From Stentor coeruleus (taxonomy: Eukaryota > Ciliophora > Heterotrichea > Heterotrichida > Stentoridae): a DNA stretch of 42,737 nucleotides. Under the pieces are notes generated by a model, which did no database searches, was not told the origin of the DNA, and saw only the letters and a program-made list of their open reading frames with translations. A program made the position numbers and the translations under genes. The stretch lies in the NCBI GenBank assembly GCA_001970955.1, contig MPUH01000627.1:1-42737 (forward strand), written 5' to 3'. Below, in pieces: positions 9,325 through 18,570 of this stretch. Within the stretch, counting starts at the first letter, position 1, and every line of letters starts with the position of its first letter.

Positions 9325-10152
9325 CTAGATATAGCAACATCTTCCAGATCTCATTAATAATAAATATGACATAACTCTTGCCCGTTCATGCTCATGCATT
9401 TTTATAATCATATGAGTGAATTTAACATAAAACACAAAAACGACAATATCAAAAATGCATAAAAGCGAAAAGACGATAATAACAAATATAAGTGGAACTA
9501 AAAACATGAGTCCTATTCTGATGATAAAAATAATAACAAGGAATATCAAATAAAAAATACAAAGGCATTTATTCATATGTTTCGCTCCGAAATATCCAAA
9601 AACAGCTTGTAAGGCAAGGAGAAACAAAGGAGCAATACTTAAAGCAAGAAGTATATCAGCAATAAGTTTTACTAATATCAGATATCTTATCTTATTAGAA
9701 AATCTTCCTCTTTTTCTTTCTCTTTCACTATATTCAACATTAGCAGTAATATTCATTGTTGGGATAATTACTGTTGTTGGGACTACAACTGCGGATTGTA
9801 TGCCAAATTGCATTACTTGAGTAGTTTGGACATAAGCTTGTTGTGGTCCAACATATTGCCCTGGTGGTCCAACATATTGCCCTGATGGTCCAACATATTG
9901 TCCTGGTGGTCCTGCATATTGTCCTGGTGGTCCAATATATTGTCCTGGTGGTCCTGCATATTGACCTGGTGGTCCTGCATTTTGTGGGGCATAAGCTGGA
10001 TAGTTTGGAGGAGGGTAGATCTGAGGCTGGTTATATGGAGGTTGGGCATAATTCTGCTGGGTTGAATAAGGAGGGGAGGAGTATTGAATTTCTGATGGTT
10101 TATTTTGGTAGTTGGAATTAGGGTCAGTAGATGATGAGTAGGGCTTCTCCAT
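9325..10152 (-). CDS. Four-TM membrane protein with Gly-Pro-Tyr repeat N-terminal tail
   Basis: 275 aa. Residues 1-59 are Pro/Tyr/Gln/Ser-rich. Residues 60-108 are a seven-residue repeat (GPPGQY plus one variable residue): six clear copies and one decayed. Residues 142-153 are basic (SERERKRGRF). Residues about 155-248 are strongly hydrophobic and give about four membrane helices (ILVKLIADILLALS; LFLLALQAVFGYF; FYLIFLVIIFIIRIGLMFLV; FVIIVFSLLCIFDIVVFVFY). This is a common protist layout, a disordered proline-rich cytosolic tail on a small tetraspanning protein, often found on vesicles or plasma membrane. The exact family is not recognised. Stop is TAG. Confidence 0.85.
   Translation of the reverse strand: MEKPYSSSTDPNSNYQNKPSEIQYSSPPYSTQQNYAQPPYNQPQIYPPPNYPAYAPQNAGPPGQYAGPPGQYIGPPGQYAGPPGQYVGPSGQYVGPPGQYVGPQQAYVQTTQVMQFGIQSAVVVPTTVIIPTMNITANVEYSERERKRGRFSNKIRYLILVKLIADILLALSIAPLFLLALQAVFGYFGAKHMNKCLCIFYLIFLVIIFIIRIGLMFLVPLIFVIIVFSLLCIFDIVVFVFYVKFTHMIIKMHEHERARVMSYLLLMRSGRCCYI
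9829..9975 (-). repeat. 21-bp coding minisatellite (GPPGQY heptads)
   Basis: About seven in-frame 21-bp units encode GPPGQYA/I/V. Copies differ by synonymous and Ala/Ile/Val substitutions, and one has GPSGQY. Because the unit is a multiple of 3, copy number can change without a frameshift. The repetition also keeps open frames on the opposite strand and in a second minus-strand frame, which are shadows. Confidence 0.9.
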
Positions 10153-11389
10153 TTATCCTTATTTATAATGATACTTTTACTATAAATTTCTATGAGATAT
10201 TTTTATAGTTGGATATGGTTTGAGTTACAAATCTTATAAAATATTAAAAAGTCCCTTTTAAGATTAGTTTTAGGTTAAAAATGAGTTTTTTGGGTTGTTG
10301 TGATTTTATATGAAGAGGGGATAAAGGAAGGTTGAGATTCTATGTTTATATCTCCGGGAGTTGTGAGGTGAAAAAATATTTGATTAGAATCCTTTTTGAT
10401 GGGAAAATTAGAATTTTTTTTAGAATAGGTTTAGAAAGAGTAGCAATTATATTTTTTAATGATTATTTGATTTGAAAGTTTGGGAAATTTTAAGCGAAGG
10501 GCTTATTTATAGAAGAAATTATGATTTGAGAAATGATGTGAAAAAAGTGCTGAAATTTGGTTATTTGATTAGCGTGTTTAGTTTTAAGATAGGGTTTCTA
10601 GTGAGAATGATTTTAATATAAAGTAACAGCGAAAAATTTTAAGAAATAACTTAGAGGAGAGATTATTAAAATATCAACAGAAGAAAAATGTAAGAAGATT
10701 TTATAGTTAATAAAATATTGATATTATAAGAGGTGTATGTGATAAAAATGGGAAAGATATAGGAAAGATTCTTAAAGAATTTGGTAAAGCATAATTATAT
10801 AGGAAATTTAATAAGAAAGTGTATATGTAATAAAGTGAAATACATAGAAAAGTTAAAGAAGAAAGTGTATAAGCAATAAAAAGTGTTAGTTTATTTTCCA
10901 TTACGAATAAAAAATAAGGTTCAGTCTATGAAGCAAAGAATCATATTTAATCATAAAGTATAAGAAAATATGATGCTTTATTTTAAACTATATTTATTAA
11001 TAAATAAATTTTTGCATCATATAAATTGTTTTAAGTATAATCTATTTCTATCATACATTGATTTAGTTCTTGTGCGTTTATTCATATAGGATTCTATCAT
11101 CAAATCCGTATTCACTTTCATCATTAAAACTACAACTATACACCATAAATCAATAATAATTATCATACCTAATACCAAATCTATATTAAAATTTTTAATG
11201 CTTAGCTTTTATTTCACATCACTAAACATATTCCAAATTCTTAAAATCACACAAAATCATTCAAAATTCTTCAAATACTTCTACAACTACCTCATCCTCC
11301 ACAACCTACAATAAAAAAACCTCATAGCTTTCTCAAACCATAATTTTTTTTCCTATAAAAAACACTTTAAACATCTCTAAATACTCTAT
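10153..11389. other. Spacer, no gene seen
   Basis: 10153-10900 is G-rich and C-poor on the plus strand (5' flank of the minus-strand membrane protein gene). 11040-11389 is C-rich and G-poor (3' flank of the minus-strand gene at 11390). The last ~175 bp (from about 11215) is homologous to 14150-14315, so it belongs to the duplicated unit. Confidence 0.7.
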
Positions 11390-12325
11390 TTAATTAGACT
11401 GAAATATCTGACTAGTTCCTCTCATCATCAATGCAATCTCACCAGCAAATATCGGGGTCAAGACACTAATAAAAACTTCATGTCCTGAGCTTTCGGCTAA
11501 CCCACAAACTAACTGAGAAACATCAGGTGGAATCATCTGCCCAACCGAAGATACCATCGAAACAACTTGCTCTAATGAACCTTTAATACTTTCATCTAAA
11601 TTTTCTGCAGATTTAAAATTGATTTTTATTAAACCTCCAGTATACATTGAAGCATATCCAAGTGCTCTTAAAATTTTTTTGTCCATATTAAAATTTTCAG
11701 CAACACTCCTACCTAATATCAATGCTTGAGTATCATAAGAAAGGGTAACTTTAATAAGAGCTGATTCACTTATCATATTAATGAAATCTGGGGATAAGAT
11801 TGCATGTATAGATCTTCTAGTATCCATTTCAATATGCAAGTTACTATTTAAATGAATAATTTCTCCAGCTTGCATAGAGATAAAATTTAAAGTCCCTTTA
11901 ATAGCATCTTTGAAAACACAAGGGTCAATTGTTATGATGACATTATTAAGATGAGTTGTAATTTTGAAGTCAAAAGCTTTTGGTACACCTTCATCATCAT
12001 TACCAGGTTCATCATCACCTTCATCTCCACTCATTTGAAGTTTTTTTAACCCCATACCGATCATTGACCCTGGGTTTGACTTAGCTTCTTCAAGGGTTTT
12101 TGTTAGAAGAGAGGCGAATTTTTGACTTTCTTCAGCCGATGGGCAAGGAATAGTCACATAGAATTTCATTTCTTCAGGATCTTGGCCAATGATATTCTGA
12201 AGCTTCTCTTTGTGTTCAGAAATATATGCATTCCCAGTGCCAATGTTAAAGCAAGCCTTGGTTTTTGACGATCTTCCCAAATCTCCTATTGAAATCTCCA
12301 CTTCTGTCTTAGCAATTCTAGCCAT
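11390..12325 (-). CDS. Unknown acidic-loop protein family, copy 1
   Basis: 311 aa, intact, stop TAA. I do not recognise the family. It begins MARIAKTEVEISIGDLG, has an IPCPSAEE motif near residue 60 and an acidic Gly/Asp/Glu loop at about 100-115 (GDEGDDEPGNDDEG). It ends with a hydrophobic, Met-rich segment (LTPIFAGEIALMMRG). There is no signal peptide or obvious membrane helix. It is very close to copy 2 at 14316 and clearly homologous to copy 3 at 16222. Its start faces a decayed COQ9 copy across a short shared spacer. Confidence 0.85.
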   Translation of the reverse strand: MARIAKTEVEISIGDLGRSSKTKACFNIGTGNAYISEHKEKLQNIIGQDPEEMKFYVTIPCPSAEESQKFASLLTKTLEEAKSNPGSMIGMGLKKLQMSGDEGDDEPGNDDEGVPKAFDFKITTHLNNVIITIDPCVFKDAIKGTLNFISMQAGEIIHLNSNLHIEMDTRRSIHAILSPDFINMISESALIKVTLSYDTQALILGRSVAENFNMDKKILRALGYASMYTGGLIKINFKSAENLDESIKGSLEQVVSMVSSVGQMIPPDVSQLVCGLAESSGHEVFISVLTPIFAGEIALMMRGTSQIFQSN

Positions 12326-12472
12326 TTATTATAGGATCTCTGACCAATGATTAATAAAAGTTTTATTATACTAATGAATAAAAGCAAAATATTAGGATTT
12401 ATAATATCCTAAATAGAAAATTATAGTTTTATACAATTAGACTAAGTTTTGGTAGTATATATTGACTTGATA
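12326..12472. promoter_or_regulatory. Duplicated bidirectional promoter region, unit 1
   Basis: Spacer between the divergent starts of the acidic-loop gene and the COQ9 remnant. It is recognisably the same as 15255-15400 and 17191-17316. It begins TTATTATAGGAT next to the gene start and includes a shared AGTATATATTGACTT-like stretch near the COQ9 side. A promoter role is inferred from position only. Confidence 0.45.
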
Positions 12473-13069
12473 ATACAAGTTAGAGAACAGATTACCAATT
12501 CTGCTAAAGGAATTGTAAAAACTTTAGGCTGGTATCATAAGGTTTCATCTATATCTTTTACACAGGTAAATCTATCAAGTATAAAGCTTATTTAGGCTTA
12601 AGGTCGAGATCTGTTCCCTAATAGTATAATAGAAATTGTTGAAATCCTAATGAAAGATTGGGAAAATCAGCTATCACTAGATGCAAAGCTAAAGGGCCTA
12701 GACAATAAAACCCTTAACGAACAAGTCTTTTTAGCTTTTAAAAAAGACTCAGCTACGAAGAATCATATATGCCCTTATGGAAAGATATAATTTGGCTTGA
12801 AGCCATGCCCCAAAATTTCCCAACCACTTACAATCATCTTTTTAGCACCATGATTACAGTCTGGAATATGCTTGGAGACATCTCCATAGGGCTTAATTGG
12901 TATGCTAAAAGAGCTCTTATTGGTCAGATTTTCGTTTTAAAAAATGGCTATGATTCATAATGGGTCTTTTAGATTTGCCTAAACATGGAATTTTTTACAT
13001 AGAAAACTTGAAGACCAAAATTTCGATAATATTCAAGATTTAGGGTATTTATCGTATAAATATGCCATG
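12473..13069 (+). pseudogene. COQ9 pseudogene, unit 1
   Basis: Homologous to the intact COQ9 at 17317 along its whole length, including LGWYHK, LFPN, MPLWKDIIWLEAMPQ, NWYAKRALIGQIF and WNFLHRKLE-like stretches. It is broken several ways. The start ATG is ATA. The 5' splice GT of the 15-nt intron is changed (GTGTAAAG to GTATAAAG). One A is missing from an A-run after the FLAF stretch, which shifts the frame. Stop codons follow in the MIHDGSFGFAQ region. Not expected to make COQ9. Confidence 0.88.
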
Positions 13070-13074
13070 TCGAA

Positions 13075-13440
13075 ATGCATCACAATATATGCAATTTTTT
13101 GTTGGAATTTTGGCTTATATGACATTTTTTTATTAGTTTGATAGAATTTGCCTCTCAGTATATTGAAGATTCTGGGATTGCCACAAAAAGTGGGTTAGAT
13201 TTTCGAGTCCTTATCGAAAACGAAAAGACCAAAAATTTTAACTGTAAAACATTATCTGAAAGGAAAAGGATAATAGCATTAGAAACCCTGATGATCATAA
13301 TCAAAAGAAAAATGATAAAAAAAATTTAGGAAAATGTAAAGGAAAATTTAGCTAAGAACTCCCAAAATTTAGTGAGGCATCTACAAGAATATTTGAAACT
13401 TAAAGATAATTATAAACTCCTATAATAAAATCCAAAGAAT
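13075..13440 (+). pseudogene. Decayed unknown sequence downstream of COQ9, unit 1
   Basis: Recognisably similar to 18120-18500, which lies downstream of the intact COQ9. The best-kept stretch encodes LSERKRIIALETLMIII here and LSERERIMTLETQMIII there. Frameshifts and stops interrupt both. I cannot assign a product. It shows that the duplicated unit extended past COQ9. Confidence 0.5.
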
Positions 13441-13797
13441 GGCTTCTTTAAAGGCCTAAATCCGAGTTTTGTAGACTTAGAGTTAAATCTTCATCAATAG
13501 ACTACAAAATCACTTTAAAAACTGGAGAAATAAACCCATTCCCTAACTATATTCTTCAAGAAAGTGATATAACGAGTTTTAGAGGCTTATCAAGATACCA
13601 ATTTACCCATAAGTTAAAAGTTTCAAAGACTCCATCAAGAGATTCAAACTATGAACGAATTGAACAGAAATATTTCAAGGATGCAAAAAAAAAGCTTTTT
13701 ATTTTGGTAAAGACATAATGAATAGATTCAATTCTCCAAAAATATGATTTTCTGTCTTTTATCTGTGATTTCTTAGTATATTGACCTAGATTTAATT
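13441..13797. other. Decayed sequence, no intact gene
   Basis: A plus-strand stretch near 13490-13700 reads through about 70 codons with coding-like composition (ITLKTGEINPFPNYILQESD), but it has no start and is bounded by stops. It may be the rest of the decayed gene downstream of COQ9, or foreign sequence linked to the transposase remnant. Nothing else seen. Confidence 0.35.
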
Positions 13798-14135
13798 CCA
13801 TTTGTCTGATATCTTATCGCAAAAGTCTTGAAATGTTGGAAGATAAGTGTAAAAGTTATCCATAAAGACATTATAACTGTTGTTTTCGAATCCTTCAACT
13901 AATGTGCTGTATAAATTTTTCGTTTTAAATTCATCTTTCACTGCATTTGTAAAAACTTATGCTTGAGACAATATCTTGTTGTCGATTCTATAGGAGAAAA
14001 TATTTGAAATGCCATTTTATTGGCTTCATGAGCATATATTACTTTAGTTCATGCCTTCCAGTAAATCCAATCAACCTGTGCCCAAGTAGGGATTTTGCGA
14101 ATCCTCTTTGAATTCTTTCTGTTGATTCCAGCTAA
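13798..14135 (-). pseudogene. PiggyBac-like transposase remnant (weak)
   Basis: On the minus strand two frames carry transposase-like residues. One (13935 to 13798) reads LVEGFENNSYNVFMDNFYTY, then LPTFQDFCDK. The MDNFYT motif preceded by a hydrophobic strand resembles the second catalytic Asp region of piggyBac-type DDE transposases. The other frame (upstream, to about 14135) reads RIRKIPTWAQVDWIYWKA, then a stop. Several stops and a frame change mark it as dead. It sits between duplicated units 1 and 2. The family is suggested by one motif only. Confidence 0.35.
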
Positions 14136-14315
14136 TTTCCACTTCATCATAAAAATATTCCAAATTCTAAAAATCACACAAAATCCTTCAGATACTTCTA
14201 CAACTACCTCATCATCCTCTACAGTTCACAATAAAAAAACCTCTTTGCTTTCTAAAATACTCAAACTATAAATTTTCATCATAAAAAACACTTTAAACAT
14301 CTCTAAATGCTCTAT

Positions 14316-15254
14316 TTAATTAGACTGAAATATCTGACTAGCATCTTTCATCATCAATGCAATCTCACCAGCAAATATTGGAGTCAAGAATCTAATAAAA
14401 ACTTCATGTCCTGAGTTTTCAGCTAATCTACAAACTAACTGAGAAACATCAGGTGGAATCATCTGCCCAACTGAAGATACCATCGAAACAACTTGTTCTA
14501 ATAAACCTTTAATACTTTCATCTAAATTTTCTGCAGATTTAAAATTGATTTTTATTAAACCTCCAGTATACAATGAAGCATATCCAAGTGCTCTTAAAAT
14601 TTTTTTGTCCATACTATAATTCTGACCAATACTCCTAGCTGATATCAATGCTCTAATATCATAAGAAAGGGCAACTTTAATAAAAGCTGATTCACTTATC
14701 ATGTTAATAAAATCTGGGGATAAGATTTCATATATAGATCTTCTAGTATCCATTTCAATAAGCAAATCGCTATTAAAATTTATCACTTCTCCAGCTTGCA
14801 TAGTGATAAAATATAAAGTCCCTTTAATAGCATCTTTGAAAACGCAAGGGTCAATTGTTATGATGACATTGTTAAGATGAGTTGTAATTTTAAAGTCAAA
14901 AGCTTTTGGTGTATCTTCATCATCATTACCAGGTTCTTCATCACCTTCATCATCTCCACCCATTTGAAGTTTCCTTAAACCCATACCGATCATTGACTCT
15001 GGGTTTGACTTTGCTTCTTCAAAGGTTTTTGTTAGAAAAGAAGCGAATTTCTGACTTTCTTCAGCTGATGGGCAAGGAATAGTCATGTAGAATTTTAATT
15101 CCTCTGGATCTTGACCTATGATATTCTGAAGCTTTTCTTTGTGTTCAGAAATATAAGCATTCCCAGTACCGATGTTAAAGCAAGCCTTGGTTTTTGGTGA
15201 TCCTCCCAAGTCTCCTACTGAAATTTCTACTTCTGTCTTAGCAATTCTAGCCAT
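14316..15254 (-). CDS. Unknown acidic-loop protein family, copy 2
   Basis: 312 aa, intact, stop TAA. Nearly collinear with copy 1, with scattered substitutions (for example KATEFM-type changes around residues 185-205) and one extra acidic residue in the loop (GGDDEGDEEPGNDDED). Reading the two by eye I estimate close to nine in ten residues the same. Its 3' flank from about 14150 also matches that of copy 1, so these two units are the most recent duplicates. The product is unknown. The frame is fully open while the neighbouring COQ9 copy is wrecked, which suggests selection on this gene. Confidence 0.85.
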   Translation of the reverse strand: MARIAKTEVEISVGDLGGSPKTKACFNIGTGNAYISEHKEKLQNIIGQDPEELKFYMTIPCPSAEESQKFASFLTKTFEEAKSNPESMIGMGLRKLQMGGDDEGDEEPGNDDEDTPKAFDFKITTHLNNVIITIDPCVFKDAIKGTLYFITMQAGEVINFNSDLLIEMDTRRSIYEILSPDFINMISESAFIKVALSYDIRALISARSIGQNYSMDKKILRALGYASLYTGGLIKINFKSAENLDESIKGLLEQVVSMVSSVGQMIPPDVSQLVCRLAENSGHEVFIRFLTPIFAGEIALMMKDASQIFQSN

Positions 15255-15400
15255 TTATTATAGGATTTCTGAATAATGGTTAATAAAAGTTGTATTATAC
15301 TAATGAATAAAAGCAAAATATTAGGATTTATAATGCTATGAATAGAAAATTATAGTTTTATATAATTGGAATAAATTTTTGTAGTATATATTGACTTATA
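15255..15400. promoter_or_regulatory. Duplicated bidirectional promoter region, unit 2
   Basis: Counterpart of 12326-12472 and 17191-17316, between the acidic-loop gene (-) and the second COQ9 remnant (+). It keeps TTATTATAGGATTTCTGA beside the gene start. Regulatory role inferred from position. Confidence 0.4.
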
Positions 15401-15880
15401 AAGCAAATCAGAGAACAGATTGTCAATTCTGTTAAAGGATTTGTAAAAACTTTAGACTAGTGTGACAAGTTTTATCTATATCTTGCACACAGGCAAATCT
15501 ATCATATGCAAAGATTATTTAGGCTGTTCCCTAATAGTATAATAGAAATTGTTGAAATCCTAATGAAAGATAGAAAAACCAGATACAAAGAACTTAAAAT
15601 CATGCCCTAAAACCTCCCAACTACTTACAATCGTTTTTTTAGTAGAATGAATACAGACTGGGATATCCTTTGTGACAATTCTACAGGGTTTAACTGGTAT
15701 ACTAAAAGAACTCTTATTATCAGATGTTTGTCTCTACAGAAATTACAATTATTCCTGATTTTTGGATTTGAATAAAATATGAGAATTTTACATGATAATT
15801 TTGATAACCAGATTTTTTGGCAATATTCAAGATTTAGGATATTTGTTGTATATATATACTAAATCAATATTCAGACAAGT
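15401..15880 (+). pseudogene. COQ9 pseudogene, unit 2 (most decayed)
   Basis: Aligns with COQ9 from the start (ATG now AAG) to the end, but with internal deletions. The segment between the LFPN motif and the LWKD/MPQN region is shortened, and Trp codons are replaced by stops (for example GGCTGG to GACTAG). Remaining recognisable pieces include the tract matching ILGDNSTGINWYAKRALI and the terminal IQDLGYLSYKY tract. More degraded than unit 1. Confidence 0.82.
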
Positions 15881-16221
15881 ACTAATATTTTCTTTGATTA
15901 GATTAGAAAATAATAAGGTTTTTTATTCTATATTAGTTGTTAAAGGCTGACTTTTTTTCAGGTTGATTATTTATAGTCACTTATATTGAAATCTTCACCA
16001 AGAATATCAAAAGAAAATGCTAGGAAACTTACTTGTAATTTAGATTTAACTTGGCTAAAAACTTGCAGTTATATTAGAGAAACTCAAGACCAACAAAAAT
16101 ATTCAAATAATTATATAATGTGTAAATCGAGTATAAATAGGAGATGCAAAATTTGCTATTCAAACTATAATTTTTCCCTATAAAAAGCACTTAACTTCCC
16201 TAAATATTCTAATTATTTAGT
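15881..16221. other. Spacer between duplicated units 2 and 3
   Basis: No supportable gene. A 65-codon plus-strand frame at 15986 lacks an ATG and overlaps the 3' flank of the minus-strand gene at 16222. The last ~60 bp (CCTATAAAAAGCACTT) resembles the 3' flanks of copies 1 and 2. Confidence 0.5.
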
Positions 16222-17190
16222 CTAAAATAACCTACTAGCTCCTCTCATCATCAATGTAACCTCACCAGCAAATACTGGGGTTAAAAAACTAATAAAACCC
16301 TCATGTCCTGTGTTTTCGGCTAACCGAGAAATCACCTTTGCTACCTCACGAGGGATCATCATTTCAATAGTAGATGCAACATTAACAATCATTTCTATGT
16401 AGCTTTCCATAATATCACCTAAATCTTTTATAGAATTCAAATTGATCTTTATCGAGCCTCCATCATATAATGAAGCATATCCAAGAATTTTTGAAAATCT
16501 TTTTTTCATATCAAAATTCTGAGCAACACTTCTACCTAAAACCAATGCTTCAGGATCATAAGAAAGGGCAATTTTAATTTTCGTTGATTCATTTATCATT
16601 TTAATCATTTTTGGGGATAAGATTGTATGAATAGTCCTTCTAGAATCTATTTCAATAAGCAAATTTGTATCTAAATTAGTAATCTCTCCTGATTGCATAG
16701 ATACATAATTTAAAGTCCCTTCAATAGCGTCTTTGAAAATCAAAGGCTCAATTGTTATGATGACATTGTTAAGATTAGTTGTAACATTGTAGTCAAAAGC
16801 TTTTGGTGCACCTTCATTATCATCACTATCATCATCATTAGGCATTCCCCTATTTTCAGGCTCTTCATCACTTGCATCCCCTTCTTCATCTCCACCCATT
16901 TGAATTTTCCTTAACAGCATACCAATCATTGACTGTGGGTTTGAATTAGCATGTTTAAGGGTTTTGTTTAGAAAAGAGGCGAATTTCTGGGCTTTTTGAT
17001 CTGATGGGCAAGGGATGGTCACGTAGAATTTCATTTCTTCAGGATCTTCGCCTATCATATTTTGAAGTCTCTCTTTATATTCAGAAATAAAAGTATTTCC
17101 AGTGCCAACATTCAAACTGACCTTAGTTTTTGGGGTCAAATCAGGATTTCCTATTGAAATTTCCACTTCTGTCTTAGCGATTCTAGCCAT
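16222..17190 (-). CDS. Unknown acidic-loop protein family, copy 3 (divergent)
   Basis: 322 aa, intact, stop TAG. Clearly homologous to copies 1 and 2 throughout, but with many more substitutions and a longer acidic loop at about 100-130 (GDEEGDASDEEPENRG, then NDDDSDDNEG). Shared anchors include MARIAKTEVEISIG, FYVTIPCPS, NNVIITI, ILGYASLYDGGSIKINL and LTPVFAGEVTLMMRG. It pairs divergently with the only intact COQ9, so this unit is probably closest to the ancestral arrangement. Function unknown. Confidence 0.85.
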   Translation of the reverse strand: MARIAKTEVEISIGNPDLTPKTKVSLNVGTGNTFISEYKERLQNMIGEDPEEMKFYVTIPCPSDQKAQKFASFLNKTLKHANSNPQSMIGMLLRKIQMGGDEEGDASDEEPENRGMPNDDDSDDNEGAPKAFDYNVTTNLNNVIITIEPLIFKDAIEGTLNYVSMQSGEITNLDTNLLIEIDSRRTIHTILSPKMIKMINESTKIKIALSYDPEALVLGRSVAQNFDMKKRFSKILGYASLYDGGSIKINLNSIKDLGDIMESYIEMIVNVASTIEMMIPREVAKVISRLAENTGHEGFISFLTPVFAGEVTLMMRGASRLF

Positions 17191-17316
17191 TTATTATAGA
17201 ATTTCTGATAAATAATTAATGGAAAAATTATTATACAAATGAATTTTATGGTACTCTAATAGAAATTAAGTTTTATACAATTGAACTAAGTTTTTACAGT
17301 ATACATCGACTTAATA
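17191..17316. promoter_or_regulatory. Bidirectional promoter region, acidic-loop gene / COQ9
   Basis: Only 126 bp separate the two divergent ATGs, so both genes must start transcription within or near it. The same spacer is found in units 1 and 2. No named motif can be claimed. Confidence 0.5.
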
Positions 17317-17931
17317 ATGCAAATTAGAGAACAAATTGTCAGTTCTGCTAAAGGACTTGTAAAAACTTTAGGCTGGCATGACAAAGTTTTATCTTTATCT
17401 TGTACAAAGGTAAATTTATCAAGTGTAAAGATTATTTAGGCTTCAGGTCGAGGGCTATTCCCTAATGGTATAGTAGAAATAGCTGAAATCCTAATGAAAG
17501 ATTGGGAAAACCAGCTATCACTAGATGTAAAGCTAGCAGATCTAGACAATAAAACCCTAAATGAACAAGTCTTTTTAGCTTTGAAAAAAAGACTCAGCTA
17601 TGAAGAACCTTATATGCCCTTATGGAAAGATGCGATTTGGCTTGGAGCTATGCCTCAGAATCTCCCAAATACTTATAATCGTCTTTTTAGCACCATGAAT
17701 ACAGTCTGGGATATACTTGGAGACAATTCTACAGGGATTAACTGGTATGCTAAAAGAGCTCTTATTGGTCAAATTTTCGTTTCTACAGAAATGACTATGA
17801 TTCATGATGGGTCTTTTGGATTCGCCCAAACATGGGAATTTTTACATAGACAACTTGAAGACCAGAACTTCGATAATATTCAAGATTTAGGGTATTTGTC
17901 GTATAAATATGCTAAATCAGTATTTAGATAA
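17317..17931 (+). CDS. COQ9: COQ9, ubiquinone biosynthesis lipid-binding protein
   Basis: COQ9 is a mitochondrial protein that binds isoprenoid lipids and presents coenzyme Q intermediates to the hydroxylase COQ7. The CDS is two exons, 17317-17424 and 17440-17931, joined across a 15-nt intron; 199 aa, stop TAA. Family marks are present: the N-terminal helix region with LGW, SGRGLFPNG, LEPY/MPLWK-like segment (YEEPYMPLWKDAIWLGAMP), WDILGDNSTGINWYAKRALI and the closing WEFLHRQLED. The ATG at 17317 is preceded by an in-frame stop. No long mitochondrial presequence is evident, so an additional upstream exon is possible. Two decayed copies lie to the left. Confidence 0.92.
17425..17439 (+). other. 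15-nt intron of COQ9
   Basis: GTAAAGATTATTTAG interrupts the frame with an in-frame TAG. Removing it joins VNLSS to ASGRGLFPNG, restoring the conserved COQ9 LFP motif in frame. It has A at position 10, as in the intron at 2919-2933. Confidence 0.9.
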
Positions 17932-18003
17932 GTGCTATTTAATAGATTAAGTTTATAAAAACTTATTTTTACTAAGAAACTTTATAGTTTAAATTTAATA
18001 ATT

Positions 18004-18570
18004 GAAGGATAAAGACCTAAGACTAAGTTGTTTGAGAAGAGAAAGTTAAAAAGAAAACTTGTTGAAAAGTTTATGGAAAAGTCTATATGTCAGCATTTGG
18101 ATATCATGGATGTAGCATATCAAAATGAATCATTTTATACAATTTTGTGTTGGAAGTTAGTTTATATGATATACTTTATTAATTTGCCCTTCAATATTTT
18201 GGGAATCCTAACAAAAAGTGAAATGNATATTTTGGGAATCCTAACAAAAAGTGAAATGATTTTCTCGCCTGCAGCGGAAACAAAAGACAGAAAATTGTAT
18301 CTGCAAAAATTATCTGAAAGGGAAAGAATAATGACATTAGAAACTCAAATGATCATAATCGAAGAAAAATGAATGAAAACATATTTGAACAATGTAAAGG
18401 AAAATTAGCAAACGTTTTATTGGATTTCATAGTGAAGAGCTCCCAAAATTTACTAAGAGCCTACAAGACTATTAAAAACTTAAAGATGGTTATATAAACT
18501 CTCACAATAAAATTCAAAGACCTCACCAAAAGAAATAAGAAATTCAAAAGTTTCAATAAAAGTATCAGTA
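18004..18570 (+). pseudogene. Decayed unknown sequence downstream of COQ9, unit 3
   Basis: A plus-strand frame (18028-18372) includes KRKLKRKLVEKFMEK and LSERERIMTLETQMIII. It is similar to the unit 1 sequence at 13075-13440, also just after COQ9. It is interrupted by an N at 18226 with a duplicated 32-bp flank, and beyond 18372 stops accumulate. I cannot tell whether it was a separate gene or an extension of COQ9's 3' region. Product unknown. Confidence 0.4.
18194..18258. repeat. 32-bp duplication around an N
   Basis: 18194-18225 and 18227-18258 are identical (ATATTTTGGGAATCCTAACA and on to GTGAAATG) and are separated by a single N. This is the pattern of two contig ends with an unmerged overlap. 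Confidence 0.85.

Noticed and set aside
9813..10121. Open frames in other phases over the repeat region
   Set aside because: Produced by the 21-bp repeat of the true membrane protein gene, which keeps other phases open.
12769..13329. Two short plus-strand frames as separate genes
   Set aside because: They are surviving pieces of the COQ9 pseudogene and of the decayed sequence after it.
15986..16183. 65-codon plus-strand frame
   Set aside because: No ATG, and overlaps the conserved 3' flank of the minus-strand acidic-loop gene.
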